Below are positions 26,938 through 35,521 of a stretch of DNA of 64,000 nucleotides, piece by piece (position 1 is the stretch's first letter; every line of letters starts with the position of its first letter). The notes beneath the pieces were generated by a model, which saw only the letters and a program-made list of their open reading frames with translations, searched no databases and was not told the DNA's origin. The DNA is from Oceanobacillus salinisoli (GTDB lineage: Bacteria; Bacillota; Bacilli; Bacillales; Amphibacillaceae): NCBI RefSeq assembly GCF_009733865.1, contig NZ_WOFB01000006.1:90522-154521 (forward strand), given 5' to 3'. Made by a program: the position numbers and the translations under genes.

Positions 26938-27252
26938 TTAATTATTATGCCTTTTTAGCAAACCGAAAACTCCTGCAACTATAAAACTAAGTGCAATTGC
27001 AGTCATTTTTTCGCCTCCAACAAGCATATTGTCAGATAAAAAGAAGAAAACAAAGAAAACAAAAATGCTTATTCCAACAACAGAGTTTATTCGATTTGAT
27101 TTCGTTTCTTTTTGCCAAATCACTCCAAACAAACCAACTGCTATAACTGCCAATAACCCTGCAAGCATTTCCTCTTTTCTAAAACTCGCAAAATTAATTT
27201 GTAATAGATATAGTGTAGAAATAACAATTCCTATTCCTATATATTTATACAT
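26938..27252 (-). CDS. Small four-helix membrane protein
   Basis: 104 residues, nearly all membrane: segments at about 2-18, 30-46, 57-75 and 82-98. ATG at 27252 is chosen because GAGGG precedes it by 5 nt; the longer open frame to 27369 would run through the array site. Unknown function, common type of cassette cargo. Confidence 0.6.
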   Translation of the reverse strand: MYKYIGIGIVISTLYLLQINFASFRKEEMLAGLLAVIAVGLFGVIWQKETKSNRINSVVGISIFVFFVFFFLSDNMLVGGEKMTAIALSFIVAGVFGLLKRHNN

Positions 27253-27342
27253 TATATCCCTCGATTTCCATTCATATAGTGAGAAAAAATTATTCTCTTC
27301 TTTAAAAAACTGCACTCTGCTTCTTTTCTTCAAGATGGAAAG

Positions 27343-27385
27343 GCGAATACCCTTATTCAGCATTCGCACCCGTTAGCTTAACAAT
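27343..27385 (+). repeat. Array site downstream of lipoprotein gene
   Basis: Site 27353-27385: TTATTCAGC, ATTCGCACCCGTTA, GCTTAACAA. It overlaps a hairpin GCGAAT/ATTCGC (27343-27367) and touches the stop codon at 27385. A fainter partner lies near 27300-27334. Confidence 0.7.
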
Positions 27386-27852
27386 TATCCTAATTTGATT
27401 TCCTCTTTTTTATCACCATATTCTATTACAATTGTTATGTCTTCTCCCCAAAAAGTATTATTTTCGTTAAAGTGAACAAAACTCCCTTGTGTTACTTGAT
27501 AATACCCTTCTTCAGTCAATTCGACATTAAATTCGAGTGTTTCGCCTTCTTTATTTTCTTCATAGAAACCAATTATTTCATCGCCAATTTTCAAAGATAA
27601 AGTTAATGATTTATAATCAACTTCTCCTTTAGGAACAATCTTTATTTCATGTGTTGATTGAACTAATTTTTCAAGGTTGTAATATTCACCAGTAATTTTA
27701 TCTGTTACTTCCCAATTTTCATTTGAACCTTTTTGGGATAAAGAAAATTGGATTTGCTTTTGACCATCGATACTTTTACCTTCCTCAGTACAACCACTAA
27801 TCATAAGTAACATAACTGATAATGAAACAATAAACGTTATAATTTTCTTCAT
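27385..27852 (-). CDS. Lipoprotein
   Basis: 155 residues with a classical lipoprotein signal (MKKIITFIVSLSVMLLMISGC). The mature part is beta-rich and acidic (DKITGEYYNLEKLVQS, GDEIIGFYEENKEGETLEFNVELTEEG), like small extracytoplasmic beta-sandwich proteins. RBS GGGGG. Single-gene unit with an array site at its 3' end and a pair upstream. Confidence 0.75.
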   Translation of the reverse strand: MKKIITFIVSLSVMLLMISGCTEEGKSIDGQKQIQFSLSQKGSNENWEVTDKITGEYYNLEKLVQSTHEIKIVPKGEVDYKSLTLSLKIGDEIIGFYEENKEGETLEFNVELTEEGYYQVTQGSFVHFNENNTFWGEDITIVIEYGDKKEEIKLG

Positions 27853-27899
27853 TGCGTAATCCCCCTAATTTATTTCCTTTATATAATTTTAAGAATAAC

Positions 27900-27990
27900 T
27901 TGTTGAACTATACCGCTTCGTTACTTCCCCGACAGTAAGAGTTGCCAATGTAAAAGTTCCTTAACTAATGCATCCTTTACTTTAATAACA
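27900..27990 (+). repeat. Array site pair
   Basis: 27900-27926: TTGTTGAAC, TATACCGCTTCGTTA, weak right arm. 27957-27990: TTCCTTAAC, TAATGCATCCTTTA, CTTTAATAA. Lies just after the stop of the gene at 27995 and before the lipoprotein gene. Confidence 0.6.
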
Positions 27991-27994
27991 CTTT

Positions 27995-28921
27995 TTATAG
28001 TGCTCCCACGGAATTAACTAACCAAACTTCATACTCTGGATTGTATTCCACCAACAGTTTGAAAACATAACTATTTTTTGTTATTACCATAACACCACTC
28101 TCACCAATCTCTTCAATTTTATCTACTTCCTCTATAAGTTTGTCTTGAACAAATTGTTTTACAGCAGAATTTAATTCATCATATTCTGAGAGAGTAGACA
28201 TTTTAATTAGCTCGGATTCATCATATTCAATCCCAACATAATCGTGGATTTTTTCTACACGGGATGTTAGTTCTTCATTGTTTTGAAGTAATTCAGGTTC
28301 GACTTTTTTTAAAAATTTCTTAGGATAAATGCTTTGTTTTTCTACTTCTTCGTTTTCTTTGTTTTCGTAATCATCAGAAGATAATGGTTCTTCATAATCA
28401 TTGTTATGCTCTTCACTGTTACTAGCTTCTATTTCAGCCACAGACAAAGGATCTCCTGAAATAGCATCGATATAAAAAATTGTTTTATTACCAACTGGAT
28501 ATGTCACTTCAATAACCCATACTTCTTGTATCTCTTCTGATTCAGACTCTTTCCAATCCTTTTTAAAATTAGCTACTATGTCACCTTCATAAATATCATT
28601 TAAACTTGCTTTCTGAGCAAATTCAATTGCTTCGGTTTCATTCATAAAGTTTACAGGAGATGATAAATTTCCTTTGTTATCATTTAAATATTGATCTAAA
28701 GTGTGGCTTAGAAACAAAAACGAAATAATTATTACTGAAACAGTAGCTAAATAGGCTATGGTACGATTAACTCTAAAACCAAACCAATCACGTTTTCTCT
28801 CCTGTTTAATTTGAGTTATAACTTTGTTTAGAGATTCAGAGGATTCATTTTCAGTAAGATTAATTTTATTAATCTTTTGGAACATACTATCAAATTCCGA
28901 TTTTTCATTATTTGAATTCAT
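27995..28921 (-). CDS. Probable anti-sigma factor with extracytoplasmic domain
   Basis: 308 residues. A cytoplasmic N-terminus of about 55 residues, one membrane segment (about 57-76) and a large outside part. Residues 95-150 resemble a PepSY-like fold (EAIEFAQKASLN ... VWVIEVTYPVGNKTIFYIDAISGDPLS), followed by an acidic linker and a second domain. It overlaps the sigma factor gene by 14 nt, the usual sigma/anti-sigma arrangement. I infer it holds the sigma factor inactive until an envelope signal. Confidence 0.7.
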   Translation of the reverse strand: MNSNNEKSEFDSMFQKINKINLTENESSESLNKVITQIKQERKRDWFGFRVNRTIAYLATVSVIIISFLFLSHTLDQYLNDNKGNLSSPVNFMNETEAIEFAQKASLNDIYEGDIVANFKKDWKESESEEIQEVWVIEVTYPVGNKTIFYIDAISGDPLSVAEIEASNSEEHNNDYEEPLSSDDYENKENEEVEKQSIYPKKFLKKVEPELLQNNEELTSRVEKIHDYVGIEYDESELIKMSTLSEYDELNSAVKQFVQDKLIEEVDKIEEIGESGVMVITKNSYVFKLLVEYNPEYEVWLVNSVGAL

Positions 28922-29438
28922 TAGTATAACCCTCCTTTACCATTTCCTGTCGAAGCAGTTCAAGTCCACGATGTAGCGTCGTTTTAACACGACTCTCCTT
29001 CCAACCCAAAATGAATGCTGTTTCTTTTATAGAAAACTCTTTAATCTTACGTAAAACAATAACCTCTCGATAATTCTTTTTTAGCTGCGAAAGAACATTA
29101 TATAGATATTCTATATCCTCGCCCAACTCTACTACTTCCTGTGGGCTAGATTCATTTGATTTTATAGGTGCGAAAGAATCTAAAAAATAAAAAATAGGCT
29201 TCTTTTTACGTTGATAATCGATGGTGACATTTCGAGCAATTCGAAATAACCATGTTTTTGGATTAGAGTCTCCTTTAAATGTTTGGTAATTTTTAAATGC
29301 CTTAACATAGGTTTCTTGCATTAAATCCCTTGCTTGTTCACGTTCTCCAACTATTACTAAAATATAACGAAAAATATGATTGCTATATTGCTGATACCAT
29401 TCCTTTATTTGCTGCTCTGGATTATTGGAATCATGCAA
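28908..29438 (-). CDS. ECF RNA polymerase sigma factor 1
   Basis: 176 residues. Sigma region 2 at about 15-85 (ARDLMQETYVKAFKNYQTFKGDSNPKTWLFRIARN), and region 4 at about 115-165 (YREVIVLRKIKEFSIKETAFILGWKESRVKTTLHRGLELLR). TTG start with GGAAGGGG just upstream. It pairs with the overlapping anti-sigma gene. Array sites bound the two-gene unit (27990 and 29560), so it would be a two-gene cassette. Confidence 0.9.
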   Translation of the reverse strand: MHDSNNPEQQIKEWYQQYSNHIFRYILVIVGEREQARDLMQETYVKAFKNYQTFKGDSNPKTWLFRIARNVTIDYQRKKKPIFYFLDSFAPIKSNESSPQEVVELGEDIEYLYNVLSQLKKNYREVIVLRKIKEFSIKETAFILGWKESRVKTTLHRGLELLRQEMVKEGYTNEFK

Positions 29439-29516
29439 AATACCCCTTCCTCTTAAAAATCGTACTGTATAGACGAAATCTTTTTAAAAAAGTTTCATAA
29501 TTAAAAATAAAAAAGC

Positions 29517-29595
29517 AGTAACGTATATATCCTTATACATTACTACCATATAGATCCTTCCTCTTTAATACTAGCCCCTGTTACTTTATTTCACG
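29517..29595 (+). repeat. Hairpin and array site
   Basis: Hairpin GTAA-GTATA arms (29517-29545), then a site at 29560-29595: CTCTTTAATA, centre CTAGCCCCTGTTA, right arm CTTTATTTC. It ends 7 nt before the next stop codon. Confidence 0.55.
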
Positions 29596-29601
29596 TTATA
29601 G

Positions 29602-30117
29602 TCATTTACCGTTTGCATCTAACTTGATTTTTTCTGTGTGTTCGGCTTCATCTTTATCTGTTTCCCAACTAATAGTTAAATCCATATTTCCGTTATCAGC
29701 AATGTAATCTTCAAACGGTTTCTCCATATCAGGATCATATTGAAATTTTGCCTTCAATATTTTGTCTTCCTTACTACTAAAATCTATAAATTCATATTTT
29801 GAATTATCATTTGTTATATCATTCTTCAGACTCGTATCCAAAAATAATTCTGATGCTGTATATTGTACATTACCTTGATGAACTTGCACTCTTCTCATTT
29901 TATTAAACTCTTCAAGAGTTCCTTTGTAAGTAAGTGTTATTGTAAATAATTTCTTGTTATAATGTGTAGTTAAGTTATCAAAATTAGTTTCTACTTCCCA
30001 ATTAGAACTGTCTGCTTTCCACACATAATTATTAGCCTTTTCTTTACTACAAGCTGCTAACGAAACGATACATAAAATTATAAAAATAATATAGCCCATC
30101 TTTTTAACCATTCTCAC
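29602..30117 (-). CDS. Lipoprotein
   Basis: 171 residues, lipoprotein signal ending in SLAAC. The mature part (NWEVETNFDNLTTHYNKKLFTITLTYKGTLEEF, then LTISWETDKDEAEHTEKIKL) is a beta-sandwich-like extracytoplasmic domain similar in style to the lipoprotein at 27385. The ATG has no strong RBS in the preceding 12 nt; a second ATG at residue 3 or 7 is possible. Single-gene unit. Confidence 0.7.
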   Translation of the reverse strand: MRMVKKMGYIIFIILCIVSLAACSKEKANNYVWKADSSNWEVETNFDNLTTHYNKKLFTITLTYKGTLEEFNKMRRVQVHQGNVQYTASELFLDTSLKNDITNDNSKYEFIDFSSKEDKILKAKFQYDPDMEKPFEDYIADNGNMDLTISWETDKDEAEHTEKIKLDANGK

Positions 30118-30146
30118 CTTACTCCTTTCTTATTGAAATTTAATCC

Positions 30147-30175
30147 TTGTTAATAAGCCCCCGTTAGTGGAACAA
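30147..30175 (+). repeat. Array site
   Basis: TTGTTAATA, centre AGCCCCCGTTA, right arm GTGGAACAA; 10 nt beyond the stop codon of the acetyltransferase at 30185. Confidence 0.6.
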
Positions 30176-30184
30176 ACAAAGATT

Positions 30185-30724
30185 TTACTTTACTTTCTTC
30201 ACAAACAATACTCTATCTTGATTAGGTCCATCGTAATTGGAATGTACAGATACTCCATCCACTTCTTTGTCACCGTTTTCTATATTAAATCCCATCTTTG
30301 TGTGGTAAGCAATTGAAATTTTATTTACTGGTGAAGTTACAGCACGAACAACGTTTCTATTATTCTTTTTTACCACATTGAAAAATTTATTATAAAGTTG
30401 CTTTCCAATTTGGCTTTTACGGTGATCAGGGCTAACTCCAACAATATGTATGTATGCCACATCTGTATGTGATTGAGATAAAAAACCAATTAAAAAGCCA
30501 ATAATTTGACCGTCCTTTTCAGCAATAAAACTTGTATTATTGAAATGATCAAAAAATAATTTAGGCAACATATCGGACATTTGCCTACCACCCCACCATT
30601 CGTTAATTAAAGGTGAGATATCGTAATAATCATTGCATTCACATTGCGTATTTCCACTACTAACATCCTTTCTAATTATGTATAAAAAACTGTTATCAAA
30701 TGACAAGACCTTCTTCTTAAACAA
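30185..30724 (-). CDS. GNAT acetyltransferase
   Basis: 179 residues. The core runs from YDISPLINEWWGGR through SFIAEKDGQIIGFLIGFLSQ, YIHIVGVSPDHRKSQIGKQLYNKFF (acetyl-CoA loop R-K-x-x-I-G) to the last helix with SIAYHTKMGF. The TTG start (30724) lies inside an array site and has only a poor RBS (GAGCAGG), and the first 25 residues are unlike family members. The N-terminus may therefore have been rebuilt when the unit was inserted. Substrate unknown. Confidence 0.8.
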   Translation of the reverse strand: MFKKKVLSFDNSFLYIIRKDVSSGNTQCECNDYYDISPLINEWWGGRQMSDMLPKLFFDHFNNTSFIAEKDGQIIGFLIGFLSQSHTDVAYIHIVGVSPDHRKSQIGKQLYNKFFNVVKKNNRNVVRAVTSPVNKISIAYHTKMGFNIENGDKEVDGVSVHSNYDGPNQDRVLFVKKVK

Positions 30725-30800
30725 ACCTGCTCATTACAGAAAAGGATCAGCAACTGCTGAACCAAAATCCTTGTTACACATTCGCTCTCGTTAGTAAAAT
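30714..30800 (+). repeat. Array site pair overlapping GNAT start
   Basis: 30714-30745: TTCTTAAAC, AAACCTGCTCATTA, weak right arm; 30771-30800: TTGTTACAC, ATTCGCTCTCGTTA, weak right arm. Hairpin TCAGCA/TGCTGA between. Confidence 0.6.
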
Positions 30801-30801
30801 T

Positions 30802-31200
30802 CTATTCAGGAGCAACTAGTTCTACTTTTATTCTATCTGGGTCTTCAAAATAAACAGCATAATAATCTTTTCCACCAGCAAATGGGTGTTTATCTAAGTA
30901 GAGAATGTTTACTTCTCTTTCTTTCAGTTTGTTCGTCATCTCGTCTACGTGTTGACGTGAAGATGCGTGAAATGCTAGATGATTAAGCCCTACTCTACAT
31001 CTATGATATGAAGGGTTCAGAAACCTATCTTCTGCTTGAACAAAGACGATGTAAGTGTCACCCAGTTTCCAACTGTGACCACTTTCCCATTCTTGAAAAG
31101 AAGTATAACCTAATTCTCTCAGAAACCATCCCCAAAATTCAACGGTTTGTTCTAAATCTGAAACATATATCTCTATGTGATGCAGTAATCCTTGTGGCAT
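30802..31200 (-). CDS. VOC (glyoxalase/dioxygenase) superfamily protein
   Basis: 132 residues, two beta-alpha-beta-beta-beta modules. GLLHHIEIYVSDLEQTVEFWGWFLRELGY has the first metal-ligand histidine and GLNHLAFHASSRQHVDEM the second module; DYYAVYFEDPDRIKVELVAPE ends with the family's glutamate. ATG at 31200 is chosen for its RBS (GGGGG, 7 nt). This branch contains lyases, dioxygenases and drug-resistance proteins; no substrate can be assigned. Confidence 0.85.
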   Translation of the reverse strand: MPQGLLHHIEIYVSDLEQTVEFWGWFLRELGYTSFQEWESGHSWKLGDTYIVFVQAEDRFLNPSYHRCRVGLNHLAFHASSRQHVDEMTNKLKEREVNILYLDKHPFAGGKDYYAVYFEDPDRIKVELVAPE

Positions 31201-31228
31201 ATAAATCCCCCTTACAATTACTAAGTTC

Positions 31229-31263
31229 TTCTTCAACTTTTCTGCTTCTTTAGTACGATAAGC
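31229..31263 (+). repeat. Array site upstream of VOC gene
   Basis: TTCTTCAAC, centre TTTTCTGCTTCTTTA, right arm GTACGATAA. A very degenerate partner may lie at 31270-31300. Confidence 0.55.
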
Positions 31264-31303
31264 AATGCCTTCTTGAAGTATAACGATAATACCATAAGAC
31301 TTT

Positions 31304-31758
31304 TTACTTTTTTTCTGTTACATCTACAATTATTTTTCCAAACAACTTCTCACCAAAATATACTTCTAACTTCCACTTTCCGGCATTTGGTAGATCCATC
31401 GAAGAAGGAATATGATGGTCTGCCCCGTTGTTTGGTGCAAGAGAACTATTACCAAACTCAAAGACAGTTACATTTTCATTAGTTTTTTTACTTATTCCAA
31501 TTACTTTAAAAGGTTGAGTAAGTGTATCTTTCCCCAAAAATGCCACATATATTTTTGTTCTTTTCCTTCTACAAATGGTCCATACTTCACAAACCCCAAA
31601 TTACCATTATCCCCAATTCGGAAGGTGAAATTGGCTTGTTTCCCTTCCCTAATAAGAGTTGGACTTTCTTCCCAACTATCTTCAGATGTTTCTATTCTTT
31701 CGTCTGAACAACCTATCAAAAATAACCCGCTTAATAAAATAAAAGTTAGTCTTCTCAT
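31304..31758 (-). pseudogene. DUF4871-type lipoprotein, frameshifted
   Basis: A lipoprotein signal (MRRLTFILLSGLFLIGC) and KYMWHFWG are in one frame. The rest, KDTLTQPFKVIGISKKTNE to GADHHIPSSMDLPNAGKWKL and YFGEKLFGKIIVDV, is in the next frame. The break lies near 31520 in the GGGGAAAG stretch. The joined product, about 150 residues, has the PNNGADHHIPSSM and GKWKL motifs I associate with DUF4871 lipoproteins. One base restores it. Confidence 0.7.
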
Positions 31759-31806
31759 TTAACTCCCCTCTCAACCTATTTTTCTCATTTACAATTGGTT
31801 ATTTCT

Positions 31807-31880
31807 TTGTTCAACAAACCTGCTCTTTACTTGATCAAGGTACCTTTCTTCCAGCAAAATAAGCACCCGTTTACATAAAA
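31807..31880 (+). repeat. Array site pair
   Basis: 31807-31840: TTGTTCAAC, AAACCTGCTCTTTA, CTTGATCAA; 31849-31880: weak left arm, centre AATAAGCACCCGTTT, right arm ACATAAAAA. Confidence 0.65.
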
Positions 31881-31892
31881 AAACTGTTTTAC

Positions 31893-32501
31893 TTAATCAC
31901 ATCTTTAAGTTCTTGATCTTCGTTCGTTACTTCATCTAATTTAGTCCATAAATCAATCCAATAATGTTCTTTTACTGTCTTACCTTGAACATTTATGTAC
32001 TCTTTCATTATAGGTAACCACTCTTCGTGTAAAGATTGGATTGGATTGCTTTTATTCTTGTAATATCATCATCATTGAGAGAACAATTAAATAACTGTCC
32101 TTTAGCTTATTAGAATCAATATGTTTTAAAAAGTCTTCAGTAATACCAATTACTGAGTCATAAAAACTATAATTTTGTTTGACATGTTTACCAAAATCAA
32201 CCTTTAAATGTGTTGCCAATTGTTGCATTTCGATTTTATTTTTAATAATCCCAGCATAATTAAAATTCATTCTGGCAATTTCGTCTTTAGTTATAGTATT
32301 TGTACTAATAATCTTATTTAAAATCTCTTCATTTTCTTTTAATCTAGGGTACATACCACTTATTTCATTAGCAATATGTTGTGAAAGGTAAGCTTCATAT
32401 TGCTGACTTTGTTTTCGTTCCATATTTAAAAAATAGGACAAAGTAATTAGGCATATAACTATTACGATCATCGTGATTAAAGAAATTCTTTTCTTCCACA
32501 T
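31893..32501 (-). pseudogene. Membrane-anchored helical protein with in-frame TAA
   Basis: About 202 codons with one TAA at 32052-32054. Before it: an N-terminal membrane segment (residues 8-24) and a helical body ending SMMMILQE. After it, in the same frame: KQSNPIQSLHEEWLPIMKEY ... DQELKDVIK. Length and layout match the neighbours at 32567 and 36753 (194-199 residues, one N-terminal anchor). The 149-residue product could still be made. Confidence 0.6.
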
Positions 32502-32524
32502 TTAACTCCCTCCCTAAAATATGT

Positions 32525-32557
32525 ACTTATACTATCCTGCACCTTTATGTTTCTTGG
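32525..32557 (+). repeat. Degenerate array site
   Basis: TTATACTATCCTGCACCTTTATG region; keeps the centre TCCTGCACCTTTA but the arms are poor. Ten nt before the stop codon of the next gene. Confidence 0.4.
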
Positions 32558-32566
32558 ATGTACTCT

Positions 32567-33166
32567 CTATTGTTCTAGATATTTTTCCAATAAAACATCA
32601 GACTCACCCATAATTCCAGTTATATAACGTGTGATAATATTGAATTCCTCTTTTCCTAAATCAAGTTTTTCTTGCCCTGTTTTTTCTGAATATAGCTCAC
32701 CATGGATATATTCGATATGGTCTTTTATTCCCTCTAAATAAATTTTTTCACTATTAGATAATTGATTGTCTTCTATAAATGAGGGAATTCTATCCCCATG
32801 TTCACTACTTCCATGGATGATGACATTAGCAGCAGTTTCAAAAAAGTTCAACCCACTTGGCTCAATATCAGAAACATAATAAGGAACTTGACTAGAGATA
32901 TAAGCAAGTCTATTCAATCGTTCAGATAAAACAATGAGTTTTCTAGTAACTTGATTCTCAGATTGTGGCTCTTCTAGTAAATTATCAAATGTTTGTAATG
33001 AATCATTCACTACTCCATAGTAATGGTTCAAGTAAATTTTATATTGTCGTTCTTGAACTTCCTTTTCTTGTACATACTGAAAATTAAAGAATAAGCTAAT
33101 TATTAATGAAACTATTATTAAAATAAATGAGATTTTTATTACTATCCTTTTCGAATCGGAACTCAC
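32567..33166 (-). CDS. Membrane-anchored helical protein
   Basis: 199 residues: one N-terminal membrane segment (about 10-27) and a long helical extracytoplasmic part (VNDSLQTFDNLLEEPQSENQVTRKLIVLSERLNRL). It belongs to a set of three similar proteins here (31893, 36753). RBS GGAGGG. Not recognised; could be an envelope-stress or sensor accessory protein. Confidence 0.6.
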   Translation of the reverse strand: MSSDSKRIVIKISFILIIVSLIISLFFNFQYVQEKEVQERQYKIYLNHYYGVVNDSLQTFDNLLEEPQSENQVTRKLIVLSERLNRLAYISSQVPYYVSDIEPSGLNFFETAANVIIHGSSEHGDRIPSFIEDNQLSNSEKIYLEGIKDHIEYIHGELYSEKTGQEKLDLGKEEFNIITRYITGIMGESDVLLEKYLEQ

Positions 33167-33189
33167 ATAATCCCTCCTTTAATAGCACA

Positions 33190-33330
33190 CTAAAAATCCC
33201 AATACATATTATGTGTAGAAGTATCTCCAAGAGTATACGTTATCTTTGGATCTTTTTAGTTATCAGCATTGAATGTAACTATACTTAAAATAATTACCAA
33301 ACCGCCAATGACTGTTAGCCATTTCTTCAT
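33190..33330 (-). pseudogene. Short signal-peptide gene with in-frame TAA
   Basis: GGGGGGA precedes ATG and MKKWLTVIGGLVIILSIVTF (one membrane segment), which ends at NADN-TAA (33256). The same frame continues KDPKITYTLGDTSTHNMYWDF to a second stop at 33190, with coding-like composition. Either a 24-residue peptide or a ~46-residue protein with a nonsense codon. Confidence 0.4.
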
Positions 33331-33371
33331 TTAATCCCCCCAATAAAGAGCTCGCTGCTAGATACAGTATG

Positions 33372-34170
33372 TCAATAACTTGTCAGAAATACTTTTCCTT
33401 TGTTTTTATCAATAGATGAAGCAACATTGACAGCCTCTTTTACGTTTTTTAAATCAAATTTAGAACTTCCCGTCAAAACCTCAAGTTTGTTATCATTAAC
33501 TAACGTAATCAAATGATTAAAAATTTCATGCCATTCTTTTGTTGAAGCATTTTTATTCCAATTCCGTAAATGAAACATATTTGCATGAACTTTTGCTTTA
33601 GTAACAATATCTTTCCAGTTTACTTGTATCCCTGATAAAAGACCTATCGATAAAAACTTACCATTTGGTCGTAAACAAAAAGCCAAGTTGTTACCATCTG
33701 ATCCACCGATTAAATCGATAGCTGCAGAGGCACCAATTCCATTCGTTAATTCCATTACTGTTTCATGTAATGGTTGTTCTGAAGTATCAATGACAAAATA
33801 AGCTCCTAGATTAAGCAAGTTCTCTGTATATTTGTTATTTCTTGTTACTGCTATCAAACGAAAACCTAAAACTTGTGCTAATTGAACGAAAATATGACCA
33901 ATAGAAGACCCACAAGCATTAACCAGCAAAACATCATTTGATTTTAATTTTAAAACTTCGGTACAAACAATCCATGCTGTTATTGGATTTATATACATCT
34001 GAGCAGCTGTAAAGTCATCAATAGAATCAGGTATAGGGATGGCATGTTCTTCTGAATATGCGATGTGCATATGACCCTCTGATTGGTATTAAATCAATGT
34101 TTTTATTTTCAGTTCTTAACACATCTTCCGGATTTCCAAATTCGTAAAACTTCACACACTTTGCTTCCAA
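33372..34170 (-). pseudogene. Zinc-independent alcohol dehydrogenase/quinone reductase, internally deleted
   Basis: A TTG start with GAGGAG (34170) opens MEAKCVKFYEFGNPEDVL, the N-terminus of the MDR superfamily. The reading then jumps from NIDLIPI to RGSYAH, where normal members have about 70 more residues, and shifts frame before IAYSEEHAIPIPDSIDD. From there the nucleotide-binding domain is intact (NACGSSIGHIFVQLAQVLGF, the variant of the GxGxxG motif) to the C-terminus KVFLTSY. Internal deletion plus frameshift: non-functional. Confidence 0.8.
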
Positions 34171-34314
34171 AACTTCATTCTCCTCACTTCAAATAACCGC
34201 TTTTCCATTTTTTTAGATCTTAAGGTTAAGGGAAAAAGTTGATATAACAAATCGTATCATTGTAAATTTTTCTTCAGCTTCATTTAGATAAGATAGTTAC
34301 TTTCAATCTAACCC

Positions 34315-34905
34315 TTATTTTTTCATAGGTATCTCTACAACTTCATAATCTGGACGAATTGATCTTACACCATTTTTTTCTTCAGAACCAACCCCAACGG
34401 ATATGTTGAACACATCAGATTTACTAATCGTCTCTTTGTTAATATCCATTTCAATCACAATCGTTCCTTTTCCACTTCCAGTAGGGTGATAACGGTTTGT
34501 TCCAATTTCTATCATCTTATTTTGTTCTTCTTCTTCATTGGTCCAGACGGATACATAGTCCTTCGCCCTTTCATCGTTTTCATCTTCAGGATAACTACTT
34601 CTGATACTGGAGATGTCCAACTGTTTAGGGATCTGAAATGCAACCCCCCCCCAATCATCAGGGTCAATTTCAACCATTGCAACAATTTGTACATGTTCTG
34701 GCACCCCGTCTTTCCCAACCAGAAAGACTGTACCTATTACTGAGGTTTCCAATTCTGTTGAGTCCGAACTCACACTGAAATCAGTGAAATTGAGTATATT
34801 TTTATTTTGAGGTACTTGTTCTGTTGAATCCTGCTTTTGAGTGCAACCTATTAATATAGTTGTAAGTATAAGGATGAATACTTTCATTTTAAAGGAACGT
34901 TTCAC
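34315..34905 (-). CDS. Lipoprotein in ECF sigma operon
   Basis: 196 residues, lipobox LIGC near residue 20. The mature part is beta-rich (NFTDFSVSSDSTELETSVIGTVFLVGK, GTIVIEMDINKETISKSDVFNISVGVG). GTG start with GGAGGTG. It lies 26 nt downstream of sigma factor 2 and probably is cotranscribed. It lacks a cytoplasmic helix, so it is not an ordinary anti-sigma factor. Confidence 0.75.
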   Translation of the reverse strand: MKRSFKMKVFILILTTILIGCTQKQDSTEQVPQNKNILNFTDFSVSSDSTELETSVIGTVFLVGKDGVPEHVQIVAMVEIDPDDWGGVAFQIPKQLDISSIRSSYPEDENDERAKDYVSVWTNEEEEQNKMIEIGTNRYHPTGSGKGTIVIEMDINKETISKSDVFNISVGVGSEEKNGVRSIRPDYEVVEIPMKK

Positions 34906-34931
34906 AGTTCACCTCCAAATGGTTTTGTTTC

Positions 34932-35456
34932 TTAACGGCGTAATTCTTCTATTCTATAATTTTTGGATAGGATTTGCTTTGCTCTATGTAGCCTTGTTTT
35001 AATAGTAGAAATGTTAACCTTTAAGAGAGCCCGTATCTCTTTTAACGTATAACCGTTGAAGTAAAATAAGGTTATAACTTCCTCATAGATCTTAGGTAGA
35101 GTATTAACTTGTTCTATAAGGATTTCTCTTTCATATTGAAAAAACACTAGATCTTCAGGTGTAATGTTTTCATTAAGTAAATACTCTAATTCTCTGTTCT
35201 CATACAGTGAAATTCTTTTTGAATGATTCCCCCTTAGGTAATCAATACAATGGTTCTTAACTATTGTACGAACCCAAGTATTTATTGAACTCTCCCCGTT
35301 AAATTTATCACGATTGTAATAGCATTTTATAAGAACTTCATGTGAAATATCTTCTGATAAATATGGGTCTTTCACATAAGAAAGTGCGATATTATAGATT
35401 TTTGACTTGTAGGTTGTATATAATTGATTTATTTTTGTATCATCCATTTGTCTCAT
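34932..35456 (-). CDS. ECF RNA polymerase sigma factor 2
   Basis: 174 residues. Region 2: YLSEDISHEVLIKCYYNRDKFNGESSINTWVRTIVKNHCIDYLRG. Region 4: LPKIYEEVITLFYFNGYTLKEIRALLKVNISTIKTRLHRAKQIL. Followed closely by a lipoprotein gene; upstream genes on the same strand (35522-37337) may belong to the same transcript. No anti-sigma factor with the usual layout is adjacent. Confidence 0.9.
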   Translation of the reverse strand: MRQMDDTKINQLYTTYKSKIYNIALSYVKDPYLSEDISHEVLIKCYYNRDKFNGESSINTWVRTIVKNHCIDYLRGNHSKRISLYENRELEYLLNENITPEDLVFFQYEREILIEQVNTLPKIYEEVITLFYFNGYTLKEIRALLKVNISTIKTRLHRAKQILSKNYRIEELRR

Positions 35457-35521
35457 TTCCTTAGTAGATTCTTAAAAACATCTTAAACCCTATTCGTAGT
35501 TTAACAATTTATAATCAAATT